In this document: positions 1 to 10,744 of the stretch, in pieces
Numbering within the stretch: the first letter of the stretch is position 1
How the letters are laid out: each line of letters starts with the position of its first letter
The notes under the pieces: generated by a model
What the model was told of the DNA's origin: nothing
What the model saw: the letters and a program-made list of their open reading frames with translations, nothing else
The model's database searches: none
Assembly: GCA_038373865.1 (NCBI GenBank)
Contig: JAXGGA010001648.1
Span: 1-64,000 of the forward strand
Reading direction: 5' to 3'
DNA length: 64,000 nt
Source: Uloborus plumipes
Lineage: Eukaryota; Arthropoda; Arachnida; Araneae; Uloboridae
Made by a program: the position numbers and the translations under genes

Positions 1-2240
1 TAATATCAATGCAGACTTGAGTGATATAAATTGGCGTTACCTCTTGGCGATATATCGCCAAGCTTTTGGTCGCCAAGTGCTTGTCGCCAACTTGGTGACA
101 AATTTGGCGAAAAAAATTATTTTATAAGTTTGGGTTCAATTAAGCGCTATTGTCGGTATTTTGCGAAAAATCCACTGAATGATGCTAAAATCGGCGATAT
201 TTAGAAAATGAATCGTTGTAAATCATTTTATGCATTGTTTCGTGGCACATTAGAAGCGTAAATTAGGGATGCACCGATAAGCAATTTGGCCGATTACCGA
301 TTACCGATTAATCGGCGAATGAGAATCGGCCGATTAATCGGCAGAGCCGATTAATGTTAGGGTTTATTATTTTTAATAATTACCAATTTCACCCTCACTG
401 TTTTTACCCCTTCTAATAAAATTCCGATTTTTAGAAATGGTTACTTATTTGTTTTTGACAAAAGATTTGTTTTTCTCCATTTTTCCATGTTAAATAATTT
501 CAAAATTTTATCAACTTCTTTTGAATTTTTTTAAATATTTTTATAAATACAATTACATTAACAAGCTAGACATAATAGTTATTAAAACAAATGGGAGGGG
601 AGGAGCTGTGATGAGCACTTTAACTTAGGGGTGTTCTTAATTTAAATTTATTTTTCAATTATAAGTAGCCATTTAATAATTCAATGCTTGTTCTTTGAAA
701 ATTAGAGGTAATTTAAAAGCAATAAGCTAAAGAGAAAAATATCGAGACATGAAAAATGTTGCAACATTGTCTATAAGTGTAGATTTATTCAGAATAGGAA
801 TCTTCAATTATTAAATCATTTATATCAACTGCGAGGCAATTTATTATTATTATTATTTTGTATTTCATTCTTTGAATTATTATTATTTTTTTTTTTTTTT
901 TTTGTTTTTACTCATTACACTTTCGTAAAACGTGTAATTCTTGTGTTTGCAGAAAATTATTTATTTCTTGTTTATAAATTTATCCATCGTAATTTTGTGT
1001 TCAAAAATCGTTTCATTAATTTTATTTTAAACATGTTTTCCGCCGATGATCGGCAAAATTTGACTGATTATAAATGAAATGAAATATTCATGTTTTTGAA
1101 TTCCAACTTAAAATTTCAGGAATTTGCAGAGAGTTATCTTTTAATATTCCAATCAGGTTTACGTTTTCTATGAACTGTTTGTTTTGTTTTTACTCTGTAC
1201 ACACTTTCATACTGTATGTTATAGTAAGGATTTCAGAAAATTACATTTATTTACTGTGAATAAAACAATTTATTATAGTTTCTTGGAGAAGGTATACTTT
1301 AAAAGATAATATAAAAATTTTAAAAAATTCGCCGATTAATCGGCAAGATTTTGCCGATTATTAATAATCGGCAAAGTAGCCGATTATGGCCGATTAATCG
1401 GTACTGCCGATTAATCGGTGCATCCCTAGCGTAAATGTTTGAATTGTTATCTTGCTCACTCCAAGCACTATTTTAACACATAAGGCATCTACTAAGAAAT
1501 TTACACGCAAAAGGAAGTAGTGTGGGGTCCATACCAGATTTTTTTTTTTTTCAAATAAAGTTTCTCTCCACTAGCAGACAATATTTTTCACGATTTCAAA
1601 GATACACAAGAAAAACTTGGCAGACGACAAACAAAAATGCAGCACTGAAATGATTTTACATTGTTTTGTTTTCTTTTAATTACACTTGCTTTCATACTAA
1701 CATACGATAGTTTTTGCAGTTTAATACCTAGCTGTTGCATGTTTAATAGTTCTATGAAAAGAATCGTCAGCACAACAAGCATTTCAAGCGCTCTTTTTTT
1801 TCAAAGTGATTTCTTGTTTTGATGCAAAGTACAAAGCATTAACTGATTGGTAGTAATTTTAAAACATCTGGTGTGAACGCCACACTACTTCCTTTTACGT
1901 TTAAATTCCATAATAAATGCCTCAGGTGTTAAAATAGTGCATTAGAGTGAGCAAGATAACAATTCAAACATTTACACCCCCAGTTTGTCACGAATCAATG
2001 CAAAATAATGTTTTACAATGATTCATTTTCTAAATATAGCCGATTTTAACATGATTCAGTGAATTTTTCGCAAAATGTGCCCAATAGCGCCGAATTGAAT
2101 CCAACTTTAAAAAAAAAATCATTTCTTCGCCAAATTTGTTGCCAACTTGGCGGCAAATACTAGGCGACCAAAGTTTGGCGATATATCGCCAAGTGGTTGC
2201 ACCAAATCATATCACTCAATCTGCATTGAAATTAACGTTG
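1..2240. mobile_element. Foldback (long inverted repeat) element, left end at the window edge
   Basis: The first ~260 bases, continuing at 1429-1540 after an insertion, are the reverse complement of about 1865-2237. Shared blocks include the TTGGCGATATATCGCCAA motif (near 50 and 2175), a block with AGCGC and a TTTTTCGC run, and the AGTGTGG/CCACACT edge near 1520 and 1885. The region between the arms (about 1540-1865) is AT-rich with no convincing gene. No transposase is visible, so this is a non-autonomous foldback repeat. The right edge abuts the dispersed repeat starting at 2227; the left edge may lie outside the window. Confidence 0.75.
264..1428. mobile_element. hAT-type non-autonomous element, TSD GCGTAAAT
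   Basis: The element begins TAGGGATGCACCGAT and ends with its reverse complement ATCGGTGCATCCCTA. It is bracketed by identical 8-bp direct repeats GCGTAAAT at 256-263 and 1429-1436. Subterminal sequence is rich in copies of CCGATTAATCGG on both sides. An 8-bp TSD with such TIRs is characteristic of the hAT superfamily. The interior is AT-rich with a poly-T run near 887 and holds no transposase. It is inserted in the left arm of the surrounding foldback; the other arm lacks it. Confidence 0.92.
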
Positions 2241-2630
2241 ATTTACCCCACAAAGGTGTAAAAGACCCCTTTGGGAACATTCGAATACAACCACAAGGGG
2301 AGGTGCACAACTAGACCACCCTCAGAGCCAACATACCAAACTAGAAGCTTCTACGGCATATAGTTTTGAGTTATGCGACATACATACATACATATACGCA
2401 CATACATACATACAGATGTCACCAGAACACTCGTCGTTATTAACTGGGGCATGGTCGAAAAGGATATTTTGGCTGTTTATATGTTATTAGGTACATATGC
2501 ACGTGCTGAAAGGTCGAAAAAACTACTCAGCATTCATTCGCGGGTGAGCAAAATCAAAATTTAGACCGAATTTTGAGTAAAATTTTCTTTGTGATCACAA
2601 TATTTCCTTTACTAAGTAAAAAGAAGTAAC
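2227..2630 (+). repeat. Dispersed ~400-bp repeat, copy 1
   Basis: This stretch is collinear with 53912-54298. Both copies start TTGAAATTAAC, carry GGGGAGGTGCACAACTAGAC, an ACATACATA/ACGCACATAC simple-sequence block and GTACATATGCACGTGCTGA, and finish with a run like GTAAAAAGAAGTAA. Identity is high but broken by indels. The fixed start and the short A-rich tail fit a SINE or the 3' end of a non-LTR element; no tRNA-like promoter is obvious, so the class is left open. A 63-codon open frame inside it is not considered a gene. Confidence 0.75.
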
Positions 2631-3003
2631 AATGGCTGAAGAATCATCAAGTTTCGCTTCATATTTTGCATAATACAATACAGTTTCATTATATTTTTTA
2701 ATTATAATTTGCGTTCGTTTATATTAAGCCAATATCAAGTGGATACACGGTATTTGTGTATATTTTAAAATAAAACATATCATTCACAATGCAATAATAT
2801 ATTTCTTAATAACAAATCTACTCCGCATGTTGTCAAATATGTAAACACTGGACATTTAGTAGCATACTGTGCCGTTACTGCCGACTGCCAGTCAATTCCG
2901 CATGACAATTAGAGTGAAAAAGGCAGGTAAACGGCAGTATCTGCTTTACCTCTCTCTGCACTTGCAAAATCAAAATTCAATCGATTACCCAAAAAATATA
3001 TCG
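2631..3003. other. No gene seen
   Basis: AT-rich DNA with no coding potential recognised. A motif around 2866-2935 (GTGCCGTTACTGCC, AACGGCAGTATCTGC) has loose inverted counterparts near 4245-4290 (ATACTGCCATTTACCTGCCC), so the hAT-type element at 3012-4137 may sit inside an older inverted repeat. Confidence 0.4.
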
Positions 3004-3011
3004 GTATAAAC

Positions 3012-4137
3012 CAGTAGCGAGGCGTGACTTCAAGCATCAGTCATCGCTAACTTTCAGGTCCCTAAAGAAATATATCAGACCATATGTTTCGCTCAGGGGT
3101 GTTTGTGATAAGAAATTTCTGAAAATTTTGGGCTGCCGTTTCCGAAATTTAATTTCTCAGTTTTCGAAAATTTGAAACTGTCGTTTCCGATGTCCATTAT
3201 TTGGTTCTTTTTTTTCATTGCTGAAGAATAACAATATTGCAATGTGTTTAAAAAAATGATATATTGATACAGATTTTTACGAATGTGTGTGTGAGGGGGA
3301 GGGAGGGGTAAGCTCCTCATACTTTCAGAACATTTCATCAAGTCTTCAAAAAATTTTACTTACCATGTAAAAATCTTGGTTCACAGATGCTTCTTTTTCA
3401 ATTTGAAAAGTTCAAGCTTGCTGAAATGCAAAGCTCGAACGGCAACGAGCACTACTTTTTATGAAAAACATTTATAATTGAAACTAAAAAGAGAGAGTAA
3501 AAAAACCAAACCACGCACACATATATTCGTTTTTGAAAGTTCGATAAAGTTCCAAAACACAAAAGGTAACAGTATTTTCCCCCATGCAAAACTACTGTAG
3601 TTGCAAACAATATTGTTTTCGACCCGTCGGGCTCATATTGGCGCCATCGTAAGATAACCGCAACCCCTTTTTTTTGAAAAATGTGACGCACCGAATTGAA
3701 AAAAAAAAAAGAATGAACGAAACAGGAGAAAAAAATATCTACCCCTCCCCATCCAACCCCCACGATCCGCCAAAACTGAGAGTTGCCAGTAAAAACAAAA
3801 TGCTTTGCACATAAAATTTCCGCGGATCATCGCCGATGACTTGTTTTACATCTAAGGGAAGCTGTGAAAGTATCTGATTGGCTGAAATGGCTGACAAGCG
3901 AAAAAAGTTGCGCGCGCACACACAAAACCGATGCGGTATCTGTAGCGATGAGTGAAGGTCACGCCTAATCGTTTACTCAACAGATGGCACCACTAAAATA
4001 AAATTATTTGGAATATTAAATGATCCGAAAAAATAATCTGAAAATAAAATTTTAAAAACTTTAATTCTTCCAGTACAAAACGAGGTTTGCCTTCAGGTCA
4101 TCGGCGAATCGTTCGATGACTTGAGGCCTCGCTACTG
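3012..4137. mobile_element. hAT-type non-autonomous element, TSD GTATAAAC
   Basis: The ends are CAGTAGCGAGGC and GCCTCGCTACTG. The flanking 8-bp direct repeats GTATAAAC at 3004-3011 and 4138-4145 are identical. Both ends also share the sub-terminal ATCA/GATG-rich block (GACTTCAAGCATCAGTCATCG; CGATGACTTGAGG). The interior contains homopolymer-rich DNA and open frames of up to 103 codons that look like chance. No transposase is seen, so this is a defective or miniature hAT element of 1126 bp. Confidence 0.9.
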
Positions 4138-4145
4138 GTATAAAC

Positions 4146-5255
4146 GTATAGTATCGCCTATGTTTGAAGTTCAATGTTTTATTGATCTTTGCGGGAAATC
4201 AAAAACGCGTTTCTTCAAATATCTCGAAAACTCATTTTTGCAGATACTGCCATTTACCTGCCCATGGCAGTACTAATTTTCGGTATATGCAGTATGCAGT
4301 GGAAGCAATCAATAACAAAATAACTTCCGTAACACCGAATTCTGGATTAAATAAACAGAAAGATTTGAAACATGTGGGTCACACATAATTATCTCAAGCA
4401 GTGGCAGGTCTATAGTGTTGCAATTGCGAGGGATCCCTTACGTAACATCTCACGTGACATAAGTTGCTGCCAACTGATTCCTGAAAATTAGTTGTCGCAA
4501 TTTTGTTCTTCTCTAAGGGGGGTCCTGAAAATGCGTTGCGGTAGGCCTCCAAAACTATAAATTTCTAACTGCACTCAACAAATGTGTGTTACAGAAATGT
4601 GAGAACCATGTTTTTACATTGGCCCATTTTCTCATTCCCCTCCCCTTGCATTTGATATAAATTTAAATATTCAACATATATAGCTACATTATTTCAAATT
4701 TTCAGGCTTTCCAAGAAGCCCTATATAAATGTCTTCTCGTGCATTTTCAATTTTTTTGAAACAAATAATGACATTGTTTGGAAGTTGGGGGCTCCCAACA
4801 AAGCGGGCCCCAAGTCGTGGCTTGTACGTAAATCCAGCCCCGAGTACATGAATGACTTAATAAGAGGTTTTTGGGTATTATTTTAAGGGACTTCTAGAAA
4901 TTTCCTTTTCCTGTGGCAAGGGGGGGTGCATGAGGTTTGAGGGTACACTATCTAAATAGCACTAGGAATTGCACAGCAACTTTTTTTTTCCAGCGCTTTA
5001 GTAGGAAATGGGGGCGCACTTATAATTTTGTGGGAGGGAGGGGGCGAACCTAAGTATATAATACGCTACTGGATACAATAGTAATAGGAAAATGATATAA
5101 ATATGATTTTCATTTCAATTAATCAAAACAAATATTCAAAGATATTTTACTCAAAAAGCCTGTTTTTTTCTAATAAATGCTGGCTTTTTAAAACAGGTTT
5201 TAAAAAATAAATAAATAAACAAAAAAGCTGAGTAGCTTTTTAGCCCAGCTAAAAT
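4146..5255. other. Unassigned DNA, possible decayed hAT end(s)
   Basis: No gene is recognised. A stretch from CAGTGGCAGGTC (4399) to ACGCTACTG (5071) has hAT-like ends (CAGT.GC), but the 8-bp flanks do not match (ATCTCAAG versus GATACAAT), so it is not called as an element. The short TAAATAAATAAAC run near 5208 is simple sequence. Confidence 0.3.
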
Positions 5256-8200
5256 CCAACAGCACTGGTAGGGTACGGCACTTTTTAATTGCTATTTATA
5301 TGGGACTATTTCTTTGAGATTTAATTCTTTTTTATAACTACTAGCTGCCAGGGTAGCTATATTAGCTTCCTTCGGTATGTTGATGCATAATGTCCCCCCC
5401 CCCCCCCCAACTTTTGCCGCATTCTGATGCTATATTATTTGATATTATTTAATGTTCATAAGATTTCAAGACATACTACGCACGTGGCCCGCTAATGTCC
5501 CAAGCAGCTTGGTGCGTGACCCGGCGTTGCACGGGCGCTTCGCGCCTTTAAAGTAGTAAAGAAAGTTTCAACAAATTACTTGCCGCCAAGGCGGCTCGCT
5601 AAAGGCGCTTCAGCTTCACACTTTTACTTTTTTCTTGCATCAAAATATCATTCGAATTATTGAGATGCTTCGCGCCTTCAAAATGGTGAGGAAAGTTTCA
5701 GCAAGTTCAGCTCGCTCAAGGAAAGAAGCAGACATAGATTATACTCAGTTTTTAATATAAGTAAATGACTTTTCAACTAAGTTATAGTTCAAAAAATTAC
5801 AAGTAGCTAGCGGATAAAGGCACTACGTACGTGGGCCCGCTAATGAGTTTCATGTTTGATTTAGTTAAGCCTTCATTCAAAATTCGTGTTGTCATTATTA
5901 TTTCTATTTGATAGCAACCACGTTTTGTAACAATGGATTTCATATTTAATCATTTAGGACAAATCACTTTAAATTTGACGACTTATTAATTGATATCTTT
6001 GTTAATTAAAATCGTATGATTATGTAAATTAAACTAATGAAGCCTAAAAAATTACTAATCTATCGGTACCTGGTTCGACTTTCAGTTCACTGGCGTTCAG
6101 GAGAAAGAAGCATGACATACATAGAAACAAAGAAAGAAAGAAAGATAGAAAGATACTCAGTTGTTGATGATGACACATGGTGTATAAAATCAGGAAATAA
6201 AAGTATTTATTGATGTGTGTTTATTTAAAACACTGAAAATGAAACTTTTTTTTTGTGCTGGACTCTAGTGGCTCATATTTCAGAATTTAGAACACAAACA
6301 TAAATCCATCTTTTAAACTGACAAAGTAAGTGGGTGACTAAATACTCCTTTTATTTCTCCCATTTCAAGTAAAAACTTCACTGAAAAATAATTCATTTGT
6401 GGGATGTGTAAGATTTCAACAAGTTTTATACTATAGAGTTCCACAACTTGAGTTAGACCAATTTTTCGATTTATACGACATACTTCTCTGAACACTCACA
6501 CAAATTTAAAACCATACCATGAAATAACCCCAAAAATGATCCTAAAATATCCACGATTACAAGTTTCATGCAAGGGCAAGGAAACAATTAAAATGGCGTC
6601 ACTTCTTTTGATTGAAATGAAGACAAACGAGGTGAGAATCAGACAAATATCATAAGTTATCTTTAAAAATGTTTTGCAATTCTTACTTACAGCAAACTTC
6701 CTGCTTTGAAGAAAAATAATTTAAATGTATCTTTGGAATTCGTGCTTGAATGCTTTGGCTAGAAACAACAGAATGTTTTCAAACTCGAACTTTCACACAA
6801 CAAAAGCAAAGTATATTACATTATACTAAGAAATCGGAGTTGTAGAAAAGAAAAGAGATTTCTTCAGAAGGCTTCTCCTCTTCAGCTTAAACTAGGTGTT
6901 TCCTCCTTATACTTCGTTCGCTTTACCAAATATCCTCCTTAGCTGAAACCGTCAAGAGAGAGCTTTGTTTACGTTTTACGACCGTGGGAACGAAAAGAAA
7001 TGAGTTTAAAAACAATTTCGACGTTAAGTAAATGCGACTATTGAAGGCTAAAGCTTGAAAATGTTCATTACATTCCTCTAGTAATATGAAATGTAAGAAT
7101 TATGTAGTTTAAAACTTTGCGTAGGAATGATATTCTTTTTACAAACTGATTGTGTGTTGGCCGTGAACGTTTCATTTGTTCGAAATCTTAAGGTGTTCAT
7201 CAAAGCAAGTAAGTTTTGATTCTCCTTCAAAAAATTTCCTAATATGTACGTTGATTATACAGTGACTCTTTAATGGATCATAAGTACAGTCATGATCAGT
7301 AGCGGCATGCTCGTGATTCATTTAAATGAAGGTTCAGGGCATTCGAAAATTAAATATACAGGCGCGACGATATGCAAGCCATTTTTTAATTTTCATTGTA
7401 TTATTTTATTTACTTTGAAGTTGAGAAATCGATATTATTTTCAGAGCAGAAAATGATTTGAATACTTCGTTTGTTTCGCTCACAGTGATTCTTAAAGTGA
7501 GAGCTCTACTGAGTTTTCAGAAATGAAGATTAAAACTCCAAAAGGAATCAATATCTGCATCCTGAAACTTATATATGAACTGAATTCATGTACCATCAGT
7601 TGCGGCTCGTAAGTTGAAGTTAATGAGTGTTCTGTAACCTCAATTTCAAACATACCTAAATTATGGCTACAGGTATAGTTAGGGTTTTTTTTTTTTTTTT
7701 CAAAGCGCGAAAATTCCCTCGATATTTTCGACAAGTACTGTAGGCGAAATGAACGAAGACCTTAACAGTGATCAATAGGGGGTGTTTCAGATTTTCAAAA
7801 ATATTTTTTTCTGAAAGAGCAAGGTCGAAAACGTTGACGAATTCCTCTTTTTTCTAAACTCTGACTTCTTTCTTTTGTTTAAAAAAAAACCTTAAAAACG
7901 TTCAGTCGGGGCTTGGTCATTGTAGCTGACGTCACAAGTGTACGAAGCAGTCACTTTACAGACAAACAGGGATTTTGGGTCGGATTTTTCATTGTTGCAG
8001 AGCTTTACCAGAGATTCTAAAATGATGCTTCGGTCTGGGTTAACACCAAAGTTTATTCAATCGGAACGTCGTACAAGACCTCGCTTTGTTTTAGAAATCT
8101 AAAATTTAAAAAAATAATAATAATACTTTTTTTTTTTTTTGCTGATGTCTGGCTGAGATGTTTTAATATCCCGTAAAGGACAGCCTCTTCTTTTAATGGA

Positions 8201-8730
8201 AACTTTCTCACCCAGAGCTGAAAAAATTTGAGATTTTGAATTTGGCCCACAGTCACATAACCGGGACCGCCAAGAGCCAAGGCGGCCATTTACGCAAAAC
8301 ATGGCTCTGCGAAAAGCGCAGTTCTGAATTTTTTAGCGACATCTAGTGATGCTTGCTTGTAATATTTTATAAATGATCTGAGAATGTCTGTAATTTTTCA
8401 CGATATCAATGAATTATCCCTAGAAAATACAAATGAGTTAATAACGACATTATACAGTCGACGATCGATATAACGACCGTCTCCGTCCTACAGAAAGCGG
8501 TCTTTATAACGAGTGGTCGCTATAAGAGGTAGAACATAGAGTATATTGGAATACAGTCGGGAGTTTTCTCATCGGTCGTTATATTAGGATGGTCTTTGTA
8601 ACGAGTGGTCGTTATAACGAGCGTCGACTGTATAAGCAAACAGTTGGGGTGCTGCAGTTCCGCAGTGCCTATATATGAGCCACCCCTCTTTACCATATAC
8701 ATTAAGCTAGTTCTGACTCACACCTGTGGT
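5256..8730. repeat. Left arm of a >3.2-kb inverted duplication
   Basis: The arm is the reverse complement of 60767-64000, with scattered substitutions and small indels along the whole length. Matching landmarks are: AATCCAACAGCACTGGTAGG at 5256 versus the last bases of the window; the poly-C run at 5394-5408 versus poly-G at 63848-63859; the GGCGCTTCGCGCCTTTAAAG block near 5535; and AGCTAGTTCTG at about 8705 versus 60770-60780. The left arm carries one extra insertion (8455-8630). A final 12 bp (CACACCTGTGGT, 8719-8730) match the reverse complement of 57648-57659, beyond the transposon that interrupts the right arm. No gene is recognised; see findings for a candidate conserved start codon near 8289. 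Confidence 0.93.
8455..8630. mobile_element. 176-bp TA-flanked miniature element (pogo/Tc1-like ends)
   Basis: The ends are CAGTCGACG and CGTCGACTG. Each flank is TA (8453-8454 and 8631-8632). Sub-terminal repeats such as TTATAACGA and CGGTCNTTATAACGAGTGGTCG recur inside. The matching place in the other duplication arm (about 60851-60862) reads straight through as CATTATATAAGC with a single TA, which is exactly the pre-insertion sequence. A TA target and CAGT termini fit Tc1/mariner/pogo-type mobilisation. There is no coding capacity. Confidence 0.93.
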
Positions 8731-10718
8731 CAGGCCCGTGCTGGGTGTCTTGGGAGGGCGGTGGACAGAAGATGAAAAGGGCGCCTCCATACTTAGGGGC
8801 TGTGGCAAGGCCGTATATAGAAAGAAATTTCAAAAGGGCTCGTTTGCACATTGCCCAAACACACAAACATTTGAGTGTGTTATAAGTCTTTTTTCTTGCT
8901 GACCCCCCCCCCCCACACACACATGCTTTTTCTTGTGTGTGTGTGTTTTTTTTTTCGTTAATTTTTTTCGGACTGACTTTTATTGGAGTAAGGGTATTAA
9001 GAGAGATCAATGAATTCTTTTCAGTAGGATAGAATCTGGGGGTTTCTCCCTTGGAGACATTTTTGAAAAAAAGTTTTAAAATTCTGCATTTTGAACCCTT
9101 ATGTGGGGCAATTGAGACTTAAAAAATAGGCAAACAAGAACCTTATAAATGTTCCGCATTCCTTTGCAAAGTAAGATCAATCAAATTTTGTATTTCTTTT
9201 GTAGTATATCAAAAAATTTGACATTAATCGACAGAGAGAGAGACTGAGAGAGGAGAAAAGATTAACATATCATCACTTACTTACATCGGTTTTCAGTATA
9301 GTTACCTAATAGTTTTTAATCAATTCCCGACTCGCCGACAGACACAGCACTTAATATAAAATGACCGATAGTATAAAACGCATAAAATCTTTTAAAAGAA
9401 ATAGTGTAGAGATTTAAAAAATAATTAACGAGAGTGTAATATTCTGGCCATTCAGTTAATTCATAGTTTTTTTTAATAAGAAACACAACTGAAGCACTTT
9501 TTAAGGAGTTTGAAAAAGGTATTTAATGATTTTGAAAGACTCTAGATCAGGTAAAGTTATTTTAAGTATTTCATTTGCACTTTCCAGTCTCTAACGTTTT
9601 AATAGTTGATCGGACAGTCTTACGAAATTGTTAAAACTTTGAAAGACACACCTGTTTTAAGTTAAAAATAGATAGTAAAAAATGTTTCTTCAAACGACAA
9701 TTTCTTTTTCAATCAAAAGTACCGCAGAAAACGAAAAAGAATAAAGGTAGTGTAATATTTTTTCTCGTGCTTAACATATTAATAAAGGAAGCAGTTACAA
9801 AGGAACTTCCAAAATACTAAATTCGATATTTAATAAATTTATAAAATTAATTTGGGAAACGTGCTACAAAAAATGCTAGAACATGATTTTTGCATTTCAC
9901 AGAAGGATACTTTTTTTTTTAATCAAGGAGCTGAATTCCGGGCAACTTGATACTCCCCCCCCCCCCCTTTTGTGACAGAAACTTTAAAATTCAAGTTTTA
10001 CAGCTGCATTTAACAAAATAAATTTCTGCCATAAAAGCTTTCAAAACTGTCTGCGTAACCAACCACTGTCCTTTTCCCCTTTTTATATTTTCCCCAGAAC
10101 ATTTTTAAAAACCCAGTCTGCTGCTTATTATCTCAAAACACGTCAAGAGGAAGCCACGGGAATGGAGAAGGTCGTTTAGCACATAATGAACTATGTGTTA
10201 ACATCAACAGATGAAACATAGAGGCAGTATCGTACATAGACTTAGGTGCGCCACTCTCCAGCAAGATTTGTATGTTCGCCCCCACCCCCTCAAGAAACTA
10301 TAAAAAATAAACCATAGGGCTATTTTCCTGGATCGTGTGCCCTCTAACCTCATACGCCCCCTCCCGCCCAGTCGGGACTGCAGGGGTGCTATGTACACCA
10401 CTGCATAGAGTGTACTTGTGTGTGCTTTGTTCCCCGAAGTTCCCAAGTTTTCGACCCTTTCTTTTGAGCTGACTGGACTTATCGCAGGTCTATATGCTGC
10501 GTGCATGTGCAAGCTTTTGTACCTCATTGATCAATTGCTAATGTTAATTTTTTATGGGGTACATTTACACTTTTATTAATTGAGGTTATTTTCTTTCAAA
10601 CTGGTTTTAAGATAAACTGGTTATCTGAGCGATTTTTTATAAAATGTTCACTTGCTGAATATTAAAAAAAAGGAAAGGGGCGCACCGGGATACGCCCCGG
10701 TGGGCCAGCACGGGCCTG
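8731..10718. mobile_element. ~2-kb TIR element at the inner edge of the left arm
   Basis: The ends are CAGGCCCGTGCTGG (8731) and CCAGCACGGGCCTG (10718), a perfect 14-bp TIR. Subterminal sequence is GC-rich at both ends (GGGCGCCTCC; GGGGCGCACCGGGATACGCC) while the interior is AT-rich. The 8-bp flanks CCTGTGGT and TCTGGGGC agree at only 5 of 8 positions, so a hAT-type TSD is not proven. The two flanks belong to different sequence contexts: duplication arm on the left, hAT gene on the right. The interior includes a GC-richer patch near 10240-10420 that may be a further nested insertion. No transposase is seen. Confidence 0.7.
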
Positions 10719-10744
10719 TCTGGGGCATGCCACAGCGCTAACTA

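Noticed and set aside
3452..3921. Three overlapping minus-strand frames of 60-103 codons
   Set aside because: They lie inside a hAT-type miniature element, are rich in homopolymer-encoded Phe/Lys and show no domain.
4399..5071. Possible hAT-type element with CAGTGGC/GCTACTG ends
   Set aside because: The 8-bp flanks do not match and the TIR similarity is only a few bases beyond CAGT.
6115..6160. AAGA/GATA microsatellite as a regulatory element
   Set aside because: It is a short simple repeat also present in the other arm, with no further support.
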